Numbered from the stretch's first letter, positions 35,217 through 48,418 are shown. The stretch: DNA of 64,000 nucleotides from Larimichthys crocea (GCF_000972845.2 NC_040011.1:25214379-25278378); one strand, 5' to 3'. Program-made: numbers and translations. Notes: a model not told the origin generated them from the sequence alone.

Positions 35217-36849
35217 CATGTCCAAAGAAGGCCAAAGAAGTAATTAATGAAATGGTTATAAATATTTAATCAATCAAAAATCTTTTTTTTTTTTTTTATG
35301 TTTTGTAATTTCTGTCCAACCTTGCTTTTTAAGAATTTTGACAATTTCCAATAATTAGTTCCAAATTTAAACACTTTTCATAACACTTTTCTTAGGCCTT
35401 ATAACGTTGGCTGGAAACCAGTTGTGGATAAATAAAAAAAACCCAACTGTGTTGAATAATTGCTTCAAAATATTTCAGTCCTTTTAATTTTCCTGAGTGT
35501 TATTCTGCTGTGAAAGCTTTTGTTGCTTGCTTTTTGGTCTTCCTAAAAGATGGCACTCGAGCCTGCAAATTGTCGTTAGCGAAGGCTGCCTATGCAACCA
35601 GCTGTCATGTAGTTTTTGTTTGATGTCTTTATGTTTTGTGAAAGATTTGAAGCGGATCAATGGAAGTCGAAATGTCCTTCACTAGAGAGAAGTACAAGTG
35701 GGCCAAACATCGTTTAAAGTATTTTGCTTGCAGGATATCTACTGTTCTTTGTTGTCCCAGAGGCTCAGGTGCTGCTTGCCTCTCAGGCTATTAATACTAG
35801 AATCTTCCTTCAGACTCAGCAGCAAATAACAGCAGCGGTATCTAATTGCCCGTTGGCTAAGAACTACTAACTACTGGAGATGTGTCCGGCATGTCAAACA
35901 GTCTTCGTCAAATAGATAATGTGCCTGCATTTGGGCACATGCATGAATTAGAGACCTGCTCATTTGAATATACTGCAGTGTATTTTTCTGTCTGTGATAT
36001 TCTAACCTCTATTTTAGTTTAGGAATTTAAGGCATATCATCATCATATCACTTAGAATTATAACCTAATTAAAAAATCTATAGTCAGGCAGGATGGCTGA
36101 ACAACAATCTAACAGGTGGATTTAAATGACCATTTCAATTAATTTGTAACTGAACAGATAATATGCCTTTTTTCATAGTGTCCTATTTGCATTTTTGTAA
36201 TGGAGCACAGTTTTCTTCCAACAGTCTGAGTCCATGTGGTGCTCATTCTAGTTGTAGCACATGCAGTGGAGTCCATATGGATAGCATTTGCATATGGACT
36301 GTATAGACTGCACTACATGGGCTGTAAATGTAGACCATATGACATTTTTGAATATTTGGCTGGACCTTTCTGCATTCAGCTTTTAGAACTTGTACAGTAG
36401 CTCATTCAGTAGTCAAACAGAATATATTTTCCCAAAGAAATACTTTTAGTTGCCTTTAATTTTCTCTTTCTTAGATTCTCTGTGAAGTTCAAAAGATTTT
36501 TATCTCTGTGTATGACAGTGATTTAGCAAACCAACTCGAATTTTGAAGGGAAAACATTTTGGCAGCAATGCACAGTTAATGACCGTGCATAGAATGCCAA
36601 TTCTCAACTCCTGCTCTCATCCAAAACACACAATCAAGCTCATTTGCAGAGGAGCTAGAGTCAACAATGCTTGTTGCTACCTGCTACAAGCTCGACTCAT
36701 TAGTAGAAATTGTTGCTCTCATTCATAATCATGCAGAGTGGCAACTTAACAGTATTAAGCACCAAAATAAAGTGGTAAAGGTGTAGTGTGAAGTCTTGGT
36801 AGCTTAAAGTATGTTGCGTTTACACATAACCAGATTTACTATTCTTCAT
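35217..36849. other. Intronic stretch, no gene recognised
   Basis: Starts with AT-rich sequence and a T run at 35283-35298. Contains a hairpin-capable inverted repeat at 36270-36300. No exon or clear transposon. Confidence 0.4.
36270..36300. other. Perfect inverted repeat, 10-bp arms
   Basis: agtccatatg (36270-36279) and catatggact (36291-36300) are exact complements around an 11-base loop. Weaker pairing may extend outward (atgcagtg against actgcactacat). No known site type. Confidence 0.8.
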
Positions 36850-37165
36850 AACCACAGCTGGTGCAGATGTGACTCAGGTGTTAGAGAAGGTCATCCAGTA
36901 ATCGTTGGGTGGTTGCTTCAATTCCCAGCTCCACCAGTTAAGTCAAAGTGTCCTTTGGCAAGATACTGAACCGCAAATTGCTCCCAATGGTGATGCTATC
37001 AGTGCGTATATTGGTGAGCTTATTATCATGGTGAACGCTTTGGACAGGAAATGCTGCATCGCTCTTGATGAACAGTTGGCACCGTGCATGCCCGCCTCTG
37101 CCATCAGGGTATGAATGTGTGTGTAAATTTGAGTGGTTGGTAGACCAGAAAGATACTTAAATGCC
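36850..37165 (+). mobile_element. Degenerate SINE-like fish repeat
   Basis: It contains gcttcaattcccagctccac (a decayed B-box region), then gtcctttggcaagatactga, accgcaaattgctccc, gtatgaatgtgtgtgtaaat and gagtggttggtagaccagaa, in the order of a common teleost SINE. It is highly mutated, so old. Confidence 0.55.
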
Positions 37166-38003
37166 AACAAATATCTGGTCAGTTGCTGCTATTTTTTATT
37201 TTATTTATCCTGTAACCCCATTCAAGGTACCCCAGGTTTCTTGGTCTGTTGGTCAGTCATGGCTTCAGAGTTGAGAGAAACAAAATATATTTTCTGTAGT
37301 TTTCAGTCAAGCTGATTATTTCCACATATTATCACGTTAACATAGTATCTAACTTATTAGCTTCTTGCTGATTAAGTCCTCATTCAAATTTTTTACACAC
37401 AGTATTTTTCATGTGATACTTAGTAGACAGTATAATGCCATAATCTAATACCCAACGTGCAGGCAAATGGGTCAGAGCGCTCATTTTTCAGTGGACACAG
37501 AAGAATGTCCATCAGCTTTAGGGAAAAACTTCCAAAGTAAAATATTGGGTTCTAGCAGGGATATCATTCTTGCTGCTAATTTTGAGACTTCTGCAAGATA
37601 TTTTTTTCTGGTCATCATGTGTCTAAAAACATCAGCTAGAGCCAGCTGTAAGATGATAAGAGATTTTTTTTTTAAACAATCTTTTATCTAAATCATATTC
37701 AAAACACTGATGCAGTTGTCTTCGATTTTTGCTGAGAGCAGTTTGCTCGACTCAGCACAGCAACTTGACCACACACGCACACACACGCTTGCCAGAGGAA
37801 TGTCGTCAACCTCTTACCGGTTATTACTGAGAACAGCTATTTGACATTTGAGAGCAGCTCAGATACCACTGTCTGTCTGAAATGGAGAGGATATTACCTG
37901 TTATTCAGTTACTTGTGCAGACATTTTACAGACTAGGACAAATCTCTGTCAATTTCCAATTTAACATACTGATGGAGCCATTTTCTGTCGAGAGCTATAT
38001 ATG

Positions 38004-38030
38004 TTTTTTTTTTTTTTTTTTTTTTTTTTT
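38004..38030 (+). repeat. Poly(T) run of 27
   Basis: Uninterrupted T homopolymer between atatg and aatcgactg. It may be the tail of a reverse-inserted retroposon, but no body is recognisable. Confidence 0.95.
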
Positions 38031-38701
38031 AATCGACTGCTGTTTTCCATCTCCTGGCAGTTCCGCATGGTCTGTACCTTTAATACTCTACTGTTAGAGG
38101 TGGAGAGCATGCGTTTAGGTGTGTAGGGGGGAGTAATTGTTGAGGTGCACTGCTCTCCAAATCTTTTTCAATCAGTCTGTAAAATAAAATACCTTATTTT
38201 TAACCAAAAATAATGACCAACATCTCCTTTTTTGATACATTAATGGTGTGCCCCTTTAGGGATTTTTTAGTTGCGTACACTGCACACTGTAAAACAGTGT
38301 AAAACACAGACACAGTTTCAGTAAAATATTATTGTACAACTAGCTTGAGCATTACCACATTGAGGATGGGCTTCCAACTGGTGGGTGACATTTTAATGAC
38401 TAAGCAACTAATTACGAACTGTTCTGGCCCATTCAAGGAGTCGGATACAATACTGTAATTTAATCTGTACGTCTGACAGACTTGTGAATTTGGTGGAACT
38501 ACTGTAACTGTTCCTGATTTTCTTTTGGAGCTAAGATGCACAGACAGAAGAAGAGCATCTTTTTTTAAAAAGTTTTGGCTTCGTGTTGTTAACCTCACGT
38601 CTAAACCAACATGTCATTCACAGCAACAGGCTAATATTAGCACTCACCTTTGCTCCGTGTGTCAGTTTGTCTCGCTCTGACTTTCTCACAGACTCTCTTG
38701 T

Positions 38702-38748
38702 GATGCACAAACACACAGCACACCCACACCCACACACACACACACACA
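38702..38748 (+). repeat. CA-rich microsatellite
   Basis: Imperfect CA repeat ending in a pure tract at 38731-38748. Confidence 0.9.
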
Positions 38749-39531
38749 GTCAGTAAATCAGCTCCACTTAGTTTCACCTGTTTTCCAGGCTCACTTTCTA
38801 AACTCTTTCACCTCTCTGCCTATGGGGAGAAGAACACATGTGATTGCCAGCATACTCTGCACCCTTCCATGTCAACTAACAATCAAATTTTTATGACTTC
38901 ACTCATACTGTAGGCCATTTTAACTGAGTAGTGTCTCTCTTTTAAATATATGTAGTAAATCTTCATCATTGAACTTTTTAAACCTATTTATGTAATCAAC
39001 AGAGCTGCCTACCCTGTTTTATTTGGATATAGTTGTTAAATGTGACAAGTAAGTGGGCAAAGTCAAACAATCTTGGTTCAATGCACACATGAAAATCTCT
39101 TTTGTCTTTTTCTCGAGCATTTTGCACAGCAGCGGTTTTGTGATGGTGGTAGCTAATTACAATATCTTCGACTCATCTCTGCCTCCAGCCTTTTGTATTT
39201 TCAAAAAGAACGCTGTGGTTTGGATATCTAGTAGGCTGAAACGGCTGTTGAAGCACCTACACGCACACTTCAGCTCTCTCTTCCACACCAACACATATGA
39301 ATGCACACACTGTATCTGTGATTTTGGTTGTTTGAATCAGTATTTATGACAATAAGCAACACTCTCCCGAAGTTATGCTCTCATCAAGGGAGAGTTTGTC
39401 GAGCTGAATAGGGGAGTGATGTGAGGATATGGCTTCAGTCAAAGAAACTCTTGGCTCTCTGCATCTCTGTTTGACAGAAATGTCACACTGTACACAAACA
39501 AATCAGTCACTTTGTGATGAACAAATCAAGG

Positions 39532-39990
39532 AATAGTTTGACATTTACATATTTTAGATGTGCAGATCGATACCACATGTCATATCTGTACAGTTAATAT
39601 GAAACAGAAGTCAGTAGATGGTTAACTTGGCTTAGCATAAAGGCTAGAAGCTGGAGAAAAGAGCTAGTCTTGTCTGGCCAAAGGCAAAAAGTCTACCTAC
39701 CAGCTTCTCCAAAAGCTCATTAAATACCTTACAGTGCAGAGCACAAAAAACAAACTTCTCAGGTGTGAAATAGTCGGCACATATCCCCTATAAAACCACA
39801 ACTTGTAGTTTTTAAACTTTTCTTGCTCAGCATTAAACAAACTAGATATAACATGTTAATTGTTGCTCTTTAGAGGAACTGGTACGCAGGGTGTTTGTTA
39901 GCCTTGGACACTGGTTCCGAGCATACAGCGAGCAAACTCTAGCAAACAGAGCACGAAACATTGTCCAGATATACTATGAGCGATTTGCAG
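39532..39990. repeat. F1 repeat in a fold-back arrangement
   Basis: The first part (39532-39731) runs in one orientation; from 39763 on, the sequence reads the other strand of the same family. As a result taccagcttctccaaaagct (39698-) pairs with the complement of 39849-39884 (taccagttcctctaaagagc). Both arms flank about 117 bases. Two opposed insertions or an inversion within one element could explain it. Confidence 0.6.
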
Positions 39991-40719
39991 CAACCTTTTG
40001 TCAGCGTTGTTTTTATATAGTTGGACAGTTTACATATTTTTAACACCCAACAGCCTTCTCAGTCCTTCCTTCCAAACATCTTTTGCGAGGATATCCTGAT
40101 AATAAGGGTGCTGTAGATGTTATAAGACATGCTGTTTCTCAATCATGTTTTCTAGCAAAACTCCTACTCTAGCTCTTGCATTGTAAGTCTTGTCCCCACA
40201 CTTTGTTTTCACAGGTTTGAGGTGGAGCAAGTGTGTGAAACGGTATGTCACGTTGCTCACAGAACAGTTTAGGACCTCTTCAGTGGGAAAACCTGAAACA
40301 ATCAGATCTTTGCTTGCTTGCATTGCTTCCAGTTAGGATGTGGTGAAAGCAGCAGGATCTCTCTTCCTTCTTAGGCTGCATTCATTTGAGTGGAGGCTGT
40401 CAGTTTGGCTCTGGTGGTCCAGGCCGCAGGGGTGTTTGCCAGGCAGAGATGTTGAGACAGATCAAGCTTTATGAAAAAACGCAGCCCGATGGCACGCTGT
40501 GGCTGTCAATCAGATTCCCACATCGGGCAAACACAGTCTGCCTGAAATGTCACTGAAACTGAGACTGTCCAAGTAGATTCATGGACTGAACTCTAATACT
40601 CTACCTTATGTGTTCTGGCTTTGTTTATTTCATTTAACCAGCTTCTAAATCTGTGTCTGGCTCGCAATTTATGCTGCAAAATACATAGACATGAAGAAGT
40701 TTCCCTTAGTTCGTGTCTG

Positions 40720-40960
40720 ATGGTTTGAGAGAGAGAGCTTTATTCGGGAGAGTCAGTGACCGTAAGTGAGCGCCGGCTTCGATAAAGTCTGTTCATCAGC
40801 ACAGAAAATAAGTGATTTCCTGATTGTTTCACAGCGGTTACATTCAGCACAAAGACACACCCTCAGTACCCACCTCAGCCCCCCACCGCTGCACAACCCT
40901 GTGTTGTCTGAATGTGGGCTTACAAGCCTGAAGTTAAAGAGTGTGTTCAGTTGAGTATGT
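40720..40960 (+). repeat. F2 repeat, dispersed copy
   Basis: It aligns with the duplicated unit's F2 copies over tgattgtttcacagcggtta, acacaccctcagtacccac and cgctgcacaaccctg. It lies about 730 bp after an F1 copy, as in the duplicated unit where F1 directly precedes F2. Confidence 0.5.
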
Positions 40961-41440
40961 GTTTGACAACTTCTCTGATTGGTCAGTTGTTTTCTCACAT
41001 TGCCACTATACTGTACCACAACAATGTAGTCCATTCCCAGGGTGATGTGCTCCCACACATTGTTTTCAAGTCTTGGCACCTCATTAAAATTCAGTCAGAA
41101 GGCATTTACCTAAACAATCACCATTCTCCACATGGTTTAAGGTGCTTTTACAGAGTTGAGTTGGAAGTGAGAATGGTGGGTCATCACTCCCACATGTCAG
41201 AGGAAATTTGCATAAAGTGGACCATTTCTCACTTTCTTCTGGTCATGCTGCTGGAACTTGAACACAGCCAAGGGTCTATCTGAAGGTTTTATTCACAGTG
41301 AATGGCAGTCTGTTGTGCCTCTGTCCGTTTAATGTTGAACTATTCCGTTAAGGTTTTTTTTCTGATTTCGATATAACTTATAACCAAAAGCAACACTCCT
41401 AATGGTGTCATTTTCTGTCTTGAGATAAAAATATACATTT

Positions 41441-41593
41441 GTGGGGCAGTGTTTAGCTCAGTTGGTAGAGCAGCCGCCCCATGTGCGAAGGCTCAGTCCT
41501 TGCTGTAGAAGCCCAGGGTTCCCCATCTCTCTCCCCACATTCCTGTCTTCAGCTGTCTCTTTCAAAATAAAGCTTGAAAATGCCCCAAAAAAT
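41441..41593 (+). mobile_element. tRNA-derived SINE, internally deleted
   Basis: The head gtggggcagtgtttagctca plus gttggtagagcagccgcccc is clearly tRNA-like (A box from 41454). The B-box region is cut at cccagggttcc, which joins directly to the 3' part (attcctgtcttcagctgtct, aaataaagcttgaaaatgcc). The missing middle (cctgcggccctttgctg) is what survives at 8690. Not a functional tRNA gene. Confidence 0.75.
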
Positions 41594-41599
41594 AATCTT

Positions 41600-43120
41600 A
41601 AAAAAAAGCTGTAGCTTCTAGCAATAAGGCTAGAAAAAAATATTTCTTCACGGTATCAAACTTCTAAGACATTGATGTTTCTCATACAAAAGTTGAGACC
41701 AGTTACACCTCAAGGTTGTGTACTGCATTCAGATCCAGAATCTCAACAATTGTGTCATGCAAATCTTTTTGCAGTTTTTCCAGTTAGTTTTTTTTCACCA
41801 GCACAGCATGTTTTCTTCAGCATTTCCTGCTCATTTACTTTTATATTTACAATATAACAGTCGCACCTCTAAACTGTATAATTTTGTTGAGACTAAAATA
41901 TCTATTAAGATGTACCACTCCAAGTTGAAAAACAGAAAAATAAACTCACAAGGGTTGTACGGACTGTGATAATGGGTCTGATATGTAATTTCTGAGTTAT
42001 TTAAATTCTTTACTTTTATTGGATCTGTTAAACACAGTGACACATTAATTTCACTTGGTGACATGTTCATTACTGTGTGAAACCCTCTCAGAAATGAAAT
42101 ATTGGTGCCACCAAATTACACGAGTATGCCACTAATGGGAAAATGTCAGCCGCAGCAGGAGCAAAAAAGAGAGCTCTTTGGGGGTTTTGAGTTTAAACAA
42201 CTCATTGCCTGGTTTAATTGCAGTGTGATTTACTGCAAAACTATAGGATTACTACTTTTAGAACCTGGCTGAGTGTGTAGAGCTGATATGACACAAAGCA
42301 CATTTCTGTTCGTGCCCACGTATATTCACAAGCCATTAAAGTAGATTTGCGCCCACTTGTCCTTTTGTAGAGTTCATCTGATCTTGTGACATTGCTTCTT
42401 ATGTTTCTTTGAAGTTTGACACCAACTTTGACAACATCGCAAATGTGTTCAGCTCAGCTCAGAAGAATATATGTTTTTTTTGTCGAGTTGGCATCATGAA
42501 ATATGTCACAGGTGTCTCATATATGTAATTAAGTGCTTTAAAATCCATTTACAGCTGCCACAATACTGATATATTTGCTATAAACGTACAGTACACAATC
42601 CAGTTTATGTTGAAACAGTCATTTCTTTATGTTCCCTTTAAACACTGAGGAGTTCCTCTCTTGGCAGAGGTAGGCATTGTCGTTATTTTACTCTTCTGGG
42701 AAAGCCTTACAGGGGAAAAGAGGACGTGAGGTCATCGCAGTGGCTCTTTTTTTCCCTTCACCATGGGAGTGTCACACAGAGCTGACTCCCCCTGGGTCTC
42801 TGCTACTGGGCAGTCGAGGTGTAAATTATTGTCCTGGGTATAAATAGGCTGACAGTCTGGCAGGGCCAGGTGGTCTAATCTGCCAGTTCAGTGTGCTGCT
42901 CCCTGTCAGGCAAGGTGGCATGGTGGTTGTTTGTCCCCACATTAACATTGGCCTTAGTACCCACAATGGGCTAGTTGTTGTGTATTGATGAAAAGGTGTC
43001 CTCAGAGATACATTTTCTAATCTCTTATACATAAGATACATTTCATCTTCCATGTATAGGAATGCAGCATTATTTTAAATGTATTTTACTGTGGCCGAAA
43101 AGACAATTTTTGGAAATACA
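41600..43120. other. Intronic stretch, possible regulatory DNA near 42650-42990
   Basis: Mostly unremarkable. The segment 42650-42990 has balanced composition and few homopolymers, which in a long fish intron sometimes marks a conserved non-coding element. The 75-codon minus-strand ORF there (42826-43053) has no family resemblance. Confidence 0.3.
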
Positions 43121-43128
43121 GTACAAAC

Positions 43129-43213
43129 TAGAGCTGAAAACAAACAAACAAACAATCATATTAATATAATTAGGCACATGAAGCAATTATGACCATAATC
43201 ATTAGTTGCAGCC
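43129..43213. mobile_element. Very short F3 element with target duplication
   Basis: It starts tagagctgaaaac and ends ataatcattagttgcagcc, the two F3 termini with nearly all of the interior lost. Flanks gtacaaac (43121-43128) and gtacaaaa (43214-43221) agree at 7 of 8 positions, giving the 8-bp duplication typical of hAT elements. Confidence 0.55.
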
Positions 43214-43221
43214 GTACAAAA

Positions 43222-44265
43222 AATGTTCTTTTGATTTCTTTTTTTTCAAAGCAAATTGTGCTTGTCATTCAGGTCAAATAAGTTGAAAGCATTTTTTTTT
43301 ACAATTTCCATTACAATTACAATTAAGGAGAGAAACTGTTGGTGCATTCAATTATGCCTCCTTGTATTCAATCTTTTGCCACCTGCAAACAGGCTGCTGA
43401 ATATTCAGCATAACAAGGTTTTCCCCCTGGTGACAGTTTTGGAGCAGCAGCAACAACAGCCATCATTACTGTGTGGTTACTACAACCTGTCTGCCACAGT
43501 TTTTCATTTTCTGATTTTTTTTTTTTTCCCCCTTCATGGTGCACGGTGATCATTACATACAATTTTTTCAAGCTTGACTTCTTTTGTGCAGTTTGTGGAG
43601 TTTCCTTTCATTATGTAGTATTTGTTTTGAACCCAGCAATATCTTTTGTGCACCCTCTGGTTTTAAATGTGCTTGGTGCACAAAGAGCTCCTGATTGAGC
43701 AAATAATGCAGCAGAAGATGTTTCTTTTTATCTGTGTTTTACACTTTGAAGAGAAATACTTTGTGTTTCTTCGGTTGGCTATCTCAGTCTAACATCTCCT
43801 CCTTATTCTGCGTCGCCCCTACATTGTCTGTCTCCATCTCCCCCCTCATCACTTTCCCCCATCTTTAGTTGTTTCTCATCAGAGGTGCCAACATGTCACC
43901 AGCAGCGCTTAGGTCTAATAGCTATGAGGACATTTTCTCTGACACCTGCAGCAAACATGAAGCCTGCTGGGCTGCTGGGAGAACAGAGGGAGGTTTATCT
44001 GGGATGGCAGGCCTTGCCTCTATCACCATGCCAATAGAGACTGCAGTACAGAGCTCGGTGCTTTTCGCAGGCAGATAAGGCCCCAGACAAAGAAGCACTG
44101 CAGCTAGACCCCAGTCACTACAAATGAGGGGAGAAAACAAGATATGTGACTAATAACACCTGACAGTTTGCTCCAGTTAAATACTTTACTTTGGCCACTG
44201 AGTTAGTACTATGTTAAATTTACATTGTGGTTACTGTTGAGTTGGACCTCATTTGCAAAGAATAG
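43222..44265. other. Intronic stretch, possible conserved element at 43865-44110
   Basis: 43865-44110 is compositionally complex (ggtgccaacatgtcaccagc, gaggacattttctctgacac, catgccaatagagactgcag) with overlapping open frames on both strands but no splice borders. Such two-strand openness is more typical of constrained non-coding DNA than of a gene. Conservation cannot be judged here. Confidence 0.3.
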
Positions 44266-44267
44266 TA

Positions 44268-44460
44268 CACTGAACAGGATCCAGTCAAAAGTTTGGACAC
44301 AGCTTCTCGTTCTGTGTTTGTTTTTTCATTATGATTCCATATGTGTTATTTTTAATGTCTTCAGTGTTCATTTACAATGTAGAAGTAATGAAAATAAAGA
44401 AAACCCAGTGAGAGTGAGTGAGTGAGTGAGAAGCTATGTCCAAACCTTTGACTGGTACTG
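44268..44460. mobile_element. Tc1-like miniature element
   Basis: The left end ccagtcaaaagtttggacac and the complement of the right end (ccagtcaaaggtttggacat) are inverted repeats of a widespread fish Tc1 family. TA flanks both sides (44266-44267, 44461-44462). The 193-bp body has no transposase. A GTGA microsatellite (44413-44430) has grown just inside the right end. Confidence 0.8.
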
Positions 44461-47400
44461 TACATAGATTAGTCCACAGAACATTTAGTATATAGTAATC
44501 ATGTGAGTGTGTGTTAGAAAAAAAAGAGCATATATTACTCTATTAGAAACCAAGGTCAAAAAGGCTATACACATAATCACCACCTATTAATTATTATAAT
44601 TATACATGTGCAATTATGTTAAGTGCCTAATCACACTGATTTTGACAACTGATTAATGGTCAGAATATTCTTATGTATATATAACATAGCTACAAATCAT
44701 GCTTTCTAATAAGAGTGTAGTTGATAGTTTGGTTTTTCATATTTCTTTCTTTTCCAATTAGTTAAGCTCCCTATGAATGAACGAAGTGTCACTGGTGCTT
44801 TGATGTATTTACAGTTCTGTTTTAAAGGTTACTTTGGTTACAGAGATACCACATGGGAACCGTGAGAACTGTGACTGGATGCGTTAGTTTTCCCCTGCAT
44901 TTTTCTGTTTGGCCGAGATTGATAGAGATTGTTGAGAGCGAAGACCACATGAAGCCAGTCTAACAAAGCCATCTCGACTACGAGCCTTTCCCCTCATTGT
45001 GATAGTTGCTCTCAATCGAATGCAACAATCTAGATACAGAGCAACAGTGGAAAGGTTCTCTTTGTCTTGTTACTAAATGAGACAGTTTCGATCAGTTGCC
45101 ATTTTCCGAATTGAATGAAAGTACAGTTTTGCTCTGGGGAGTATAATTAAAGGACAAGTGTTGACTGTTCTTCCATCTCGTTAGTGTTGTGGTGATAATA
45201 TAAACGTCTGTTATCAGACACTGAACTATAAATCAAAACCTACACAGACAGGATCTACAGCAGAGCTCCTGTTACCAGAGCCGTCAAGAGAGTCCGTCTT
45301 TGTTATGCTGTTTTAGAGTCCTTTTCTCTATGTTAAGAACAAAAATATTAAGACAGTCTGACACTGTACTGTGCTGCATTTTAAAATCTTTTGGATATAC
45401 CACTACATACTTGATAAAGAAAGGGAAATGCCCAAATGTATTTTCTATGGGCTGACAGAAGATGGTGTGCAGAATAGAATGCTCAAAGCATATTGACACT
45501 TCTAAAGTTTGCAGCCCATTATGGATAAAAAGAATCAAATCACTTTCTGTTCTCAGCTGTACTGAACGACCCCATATTAAAAGTTATGTCAACAGTAAAG
45601 GCACAGATCTTCAGTTCTTCAGTTCCTTCCAAGATTTCTGGAGGCTGCATTAGGTGCACTACACTTTCAAAAGTCCTCGTGGAGTATGGCAACAGCCAGA
45701 GCTCTGGATTCGGGAAATCTTTGTTTGGTTAAACACGGCAGGCAAACAATCACAGTGCCACAAGGCGCCTGGGCTATCCAGTCTGTCACTATGAATATAA
45801 AGAGACAATTTATCTCCCACCACTTGGGTATGACCAGGAATAATGCAGGGTAGGTAATGGTCTGCATCATTTTAGTCCCCTTCCACATTTTCATACATAA
45901 ACCCGCAGAGTTTGTTCTTTCTTCATGGTTTACAGACCAAGTAATGGGTAGAAATTTATGTATATGGCCATGAGCAAAAGATTTTTATCTACACAGATTG
46001 TTTTCTAGGCTCGGTCAAATATTTCTGAATAGTCCAGTACAAGCCTTGTATTCCGTCTGTACTCTGACATCATGAATGTGTAATCTATTATAGGTAGTTA
46101 TTGTATTACACAGTGGCTTCCAACACAATATTACTTAAAAAAAGCAATCCATTCACTCAGATTCCTTGAAGGAAACTCATTTGGCATGGGTCATCTCATG
46201 TGAGCAAAGTATTTGCTAAAAGCAAAACGAGAAAATGGAGTCATTCAGATGATTCTGTGTTTTTTTTTCCCCCGCTCTTCTCATTTTTGTTATTTATTGT
46301 GTGTGTCGACATAAGTGTTTGTGCTTGTCTGGCAAGAAATTAACTTTGTCACAGTGGCCCCAGACAATAGCAGGCAGGAATTGCTGAGCCTGATGTTGCA
46401 CTCTGGGAACAGTAAAGTCATTACGCTCCAGCAGACCACTTAATAGCTTTGGCTGATGCAGAGTTTGGAAATCCATCAGTCAATTGGGCCAGACAGAGAT
46501 GAGCAGTCTTCTTAGTGCCACTATGCTTAGTATGTGAGGAAACAGGTAGCTGGACAACAGAGCTACTCACATTATGTGCTCGAGTCATATAGATACAACT
46601 CATATCAGCCAATAATGGATTGATCCAGCATCACTTTGGGCATCATGAGTAGGAGCGTTAGGAATGACAAAAGGTTGTTTATTTTAGGCATTCTTTGTTG
46701 ACTGTGACATCTTTAGTAACAGGTTTGCACCCATGATGAATTCAGTGAATTTGTGACCAATCAGAGTACTGAATGCTGATGTTCCTTTGTTTGTAGCAGT
46801 CTACACTGCTATACTGGAAAGTGATACATTTGCCTTCACACTCAGACTTTTAAAAATCTGTCTGAGGTTCTGATTCAGCGAAAAAAAAATGACAGCCTTG
46901 GCCATTTGTTCTGAGTAAAAGAAAAAAAAAACAAGTTTCCTGACACATAACATGTTTTTTCCTTTTCAGCAAAACGACAATGTTCGTACATTGAGTACAT
47001 ACACAGCAGTTGACGGTACAGTGACCTGCTTTTACATTCACATCTGAGTGTTGCTTTTTTTTCAACATTTGACACTTTTCCCCCTCACTTTAGCCTTAAA
47101 AGTAAGTCGAGTTCCACTGATTTTACACATCAAAGTCTGTTTAGAGATCTTGGGGTACTGCTGAGCACTACTGCGTATATTGAAAAAAAAAAAGCGGTAT
47201 GCCTTTTGTAGCTCCAGAGGGAACTGCGTGAAAATGTATAAATTCCCTGAAGAAATTGTCTCAAGTGCAATCACTTGAGTCAGCACCGGGTTTTACAAAT
47301 GCAAAGGTTGTTTTGTTAGAAAGAAGTGACCTCTACAGCTGGATCCTCATCCTGCTTGAGGCTAATGGCCCGAGGCTACTGTAGTCCGCTACTAGCATAA

Positions 47401-48418
47401 CACACCTCAATGTCCAACTGAACTGTTCAAGGTCGAGTTGCATTGTGAATAATGTAGGCGCCACAGTTTAACAAGGAAGAATAATAAGTGGAATTTCATA
47501 AAAAGACAATCTCTTTCTACTGCATAGTTTCTTTTTTAACTGTCCATCATGAATCCAACAGTGTGAAATCAGTTGAGTACTTAAAGGATCTTTGTATGTC
47601 ACAAGTTAATAATGAACTGCCAGTTTCAAAAGCTTGTATCCTCACCCCATGCTCCTATGAAGTAGTGCCCAGCAAGGAAACCTTTCTGAATAAATCTGTA
47701 CTGTGGACATATGTGGTACCTCAGCTCTGAATATTGTGATTATGAATAAATTATGGTACCACTTTAACAAGATTGATTAAAAAAAACCCCAACCTCTTAC
47801 ATATGTAGTTCTTTCCATCATGTGGACGGGAGGGCAGACATCCTGGCCTGTTGTGTCAGTCTGTTAGGATTGCTTGTCAGTCTCTCAGGCACCCTGCGAA
47901 CTTCAGTGTCAGCACTCTGATCTGACTGGTTAGGATTGCAGACATATTGCCACCAAAGAAGTAAATGACTTTAGGTAGCTCAGCCATGATCATGGTGCTG
48001 GGCAATACGAGGGAATTGGTATTCACTGTGTCCCACAATTAATAATTTATGACCATGTTACAGCCCTATTTAAAGGAGAGAGAAATGATTAAGGCTGAGT
48101 AAATGGTGAAGAAGACGTGTGGCATGGTTGCGTGTCATTTGTGTTATCATTTATACTCACTGTGGCTGATCTCGCCAGACATTCAGGTGTCAGACTACAT
48201 TTTGATTGAAAAAGTGTTAAGAAAGTAGAATCTAAAATATTCTTATGTAAGCAGAAATACTGAGGGCTAAGCATAAAAGATTCAACAGATGCAAAATTTC
48301 TGGATCCTACTGAAATGACTGACTGACTGTTTTATTTTTTGGGAGCTACTAATATGCATTGTGAAAGTTATTCCTGTTTTTAAAGTCCTGGTTTAAAATG
48401 TAATATGCGTATACATTT

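Larger units (their letters stand above)
37166..39530. other. Intronic stretch with simple repeats
   Basis: Contains a 27-base T run (38004-38030), a CA-rich tract (38702-38748) and a short cacacgcacacacacgc tract near 37770. Open frames here read simple sequence or lack splice context. Confidence 0.45.

Noticed and set aside
41441..41520. Second tRNA-like head
   Set aside because: B box is truncated and joined to a SINE 3' part.
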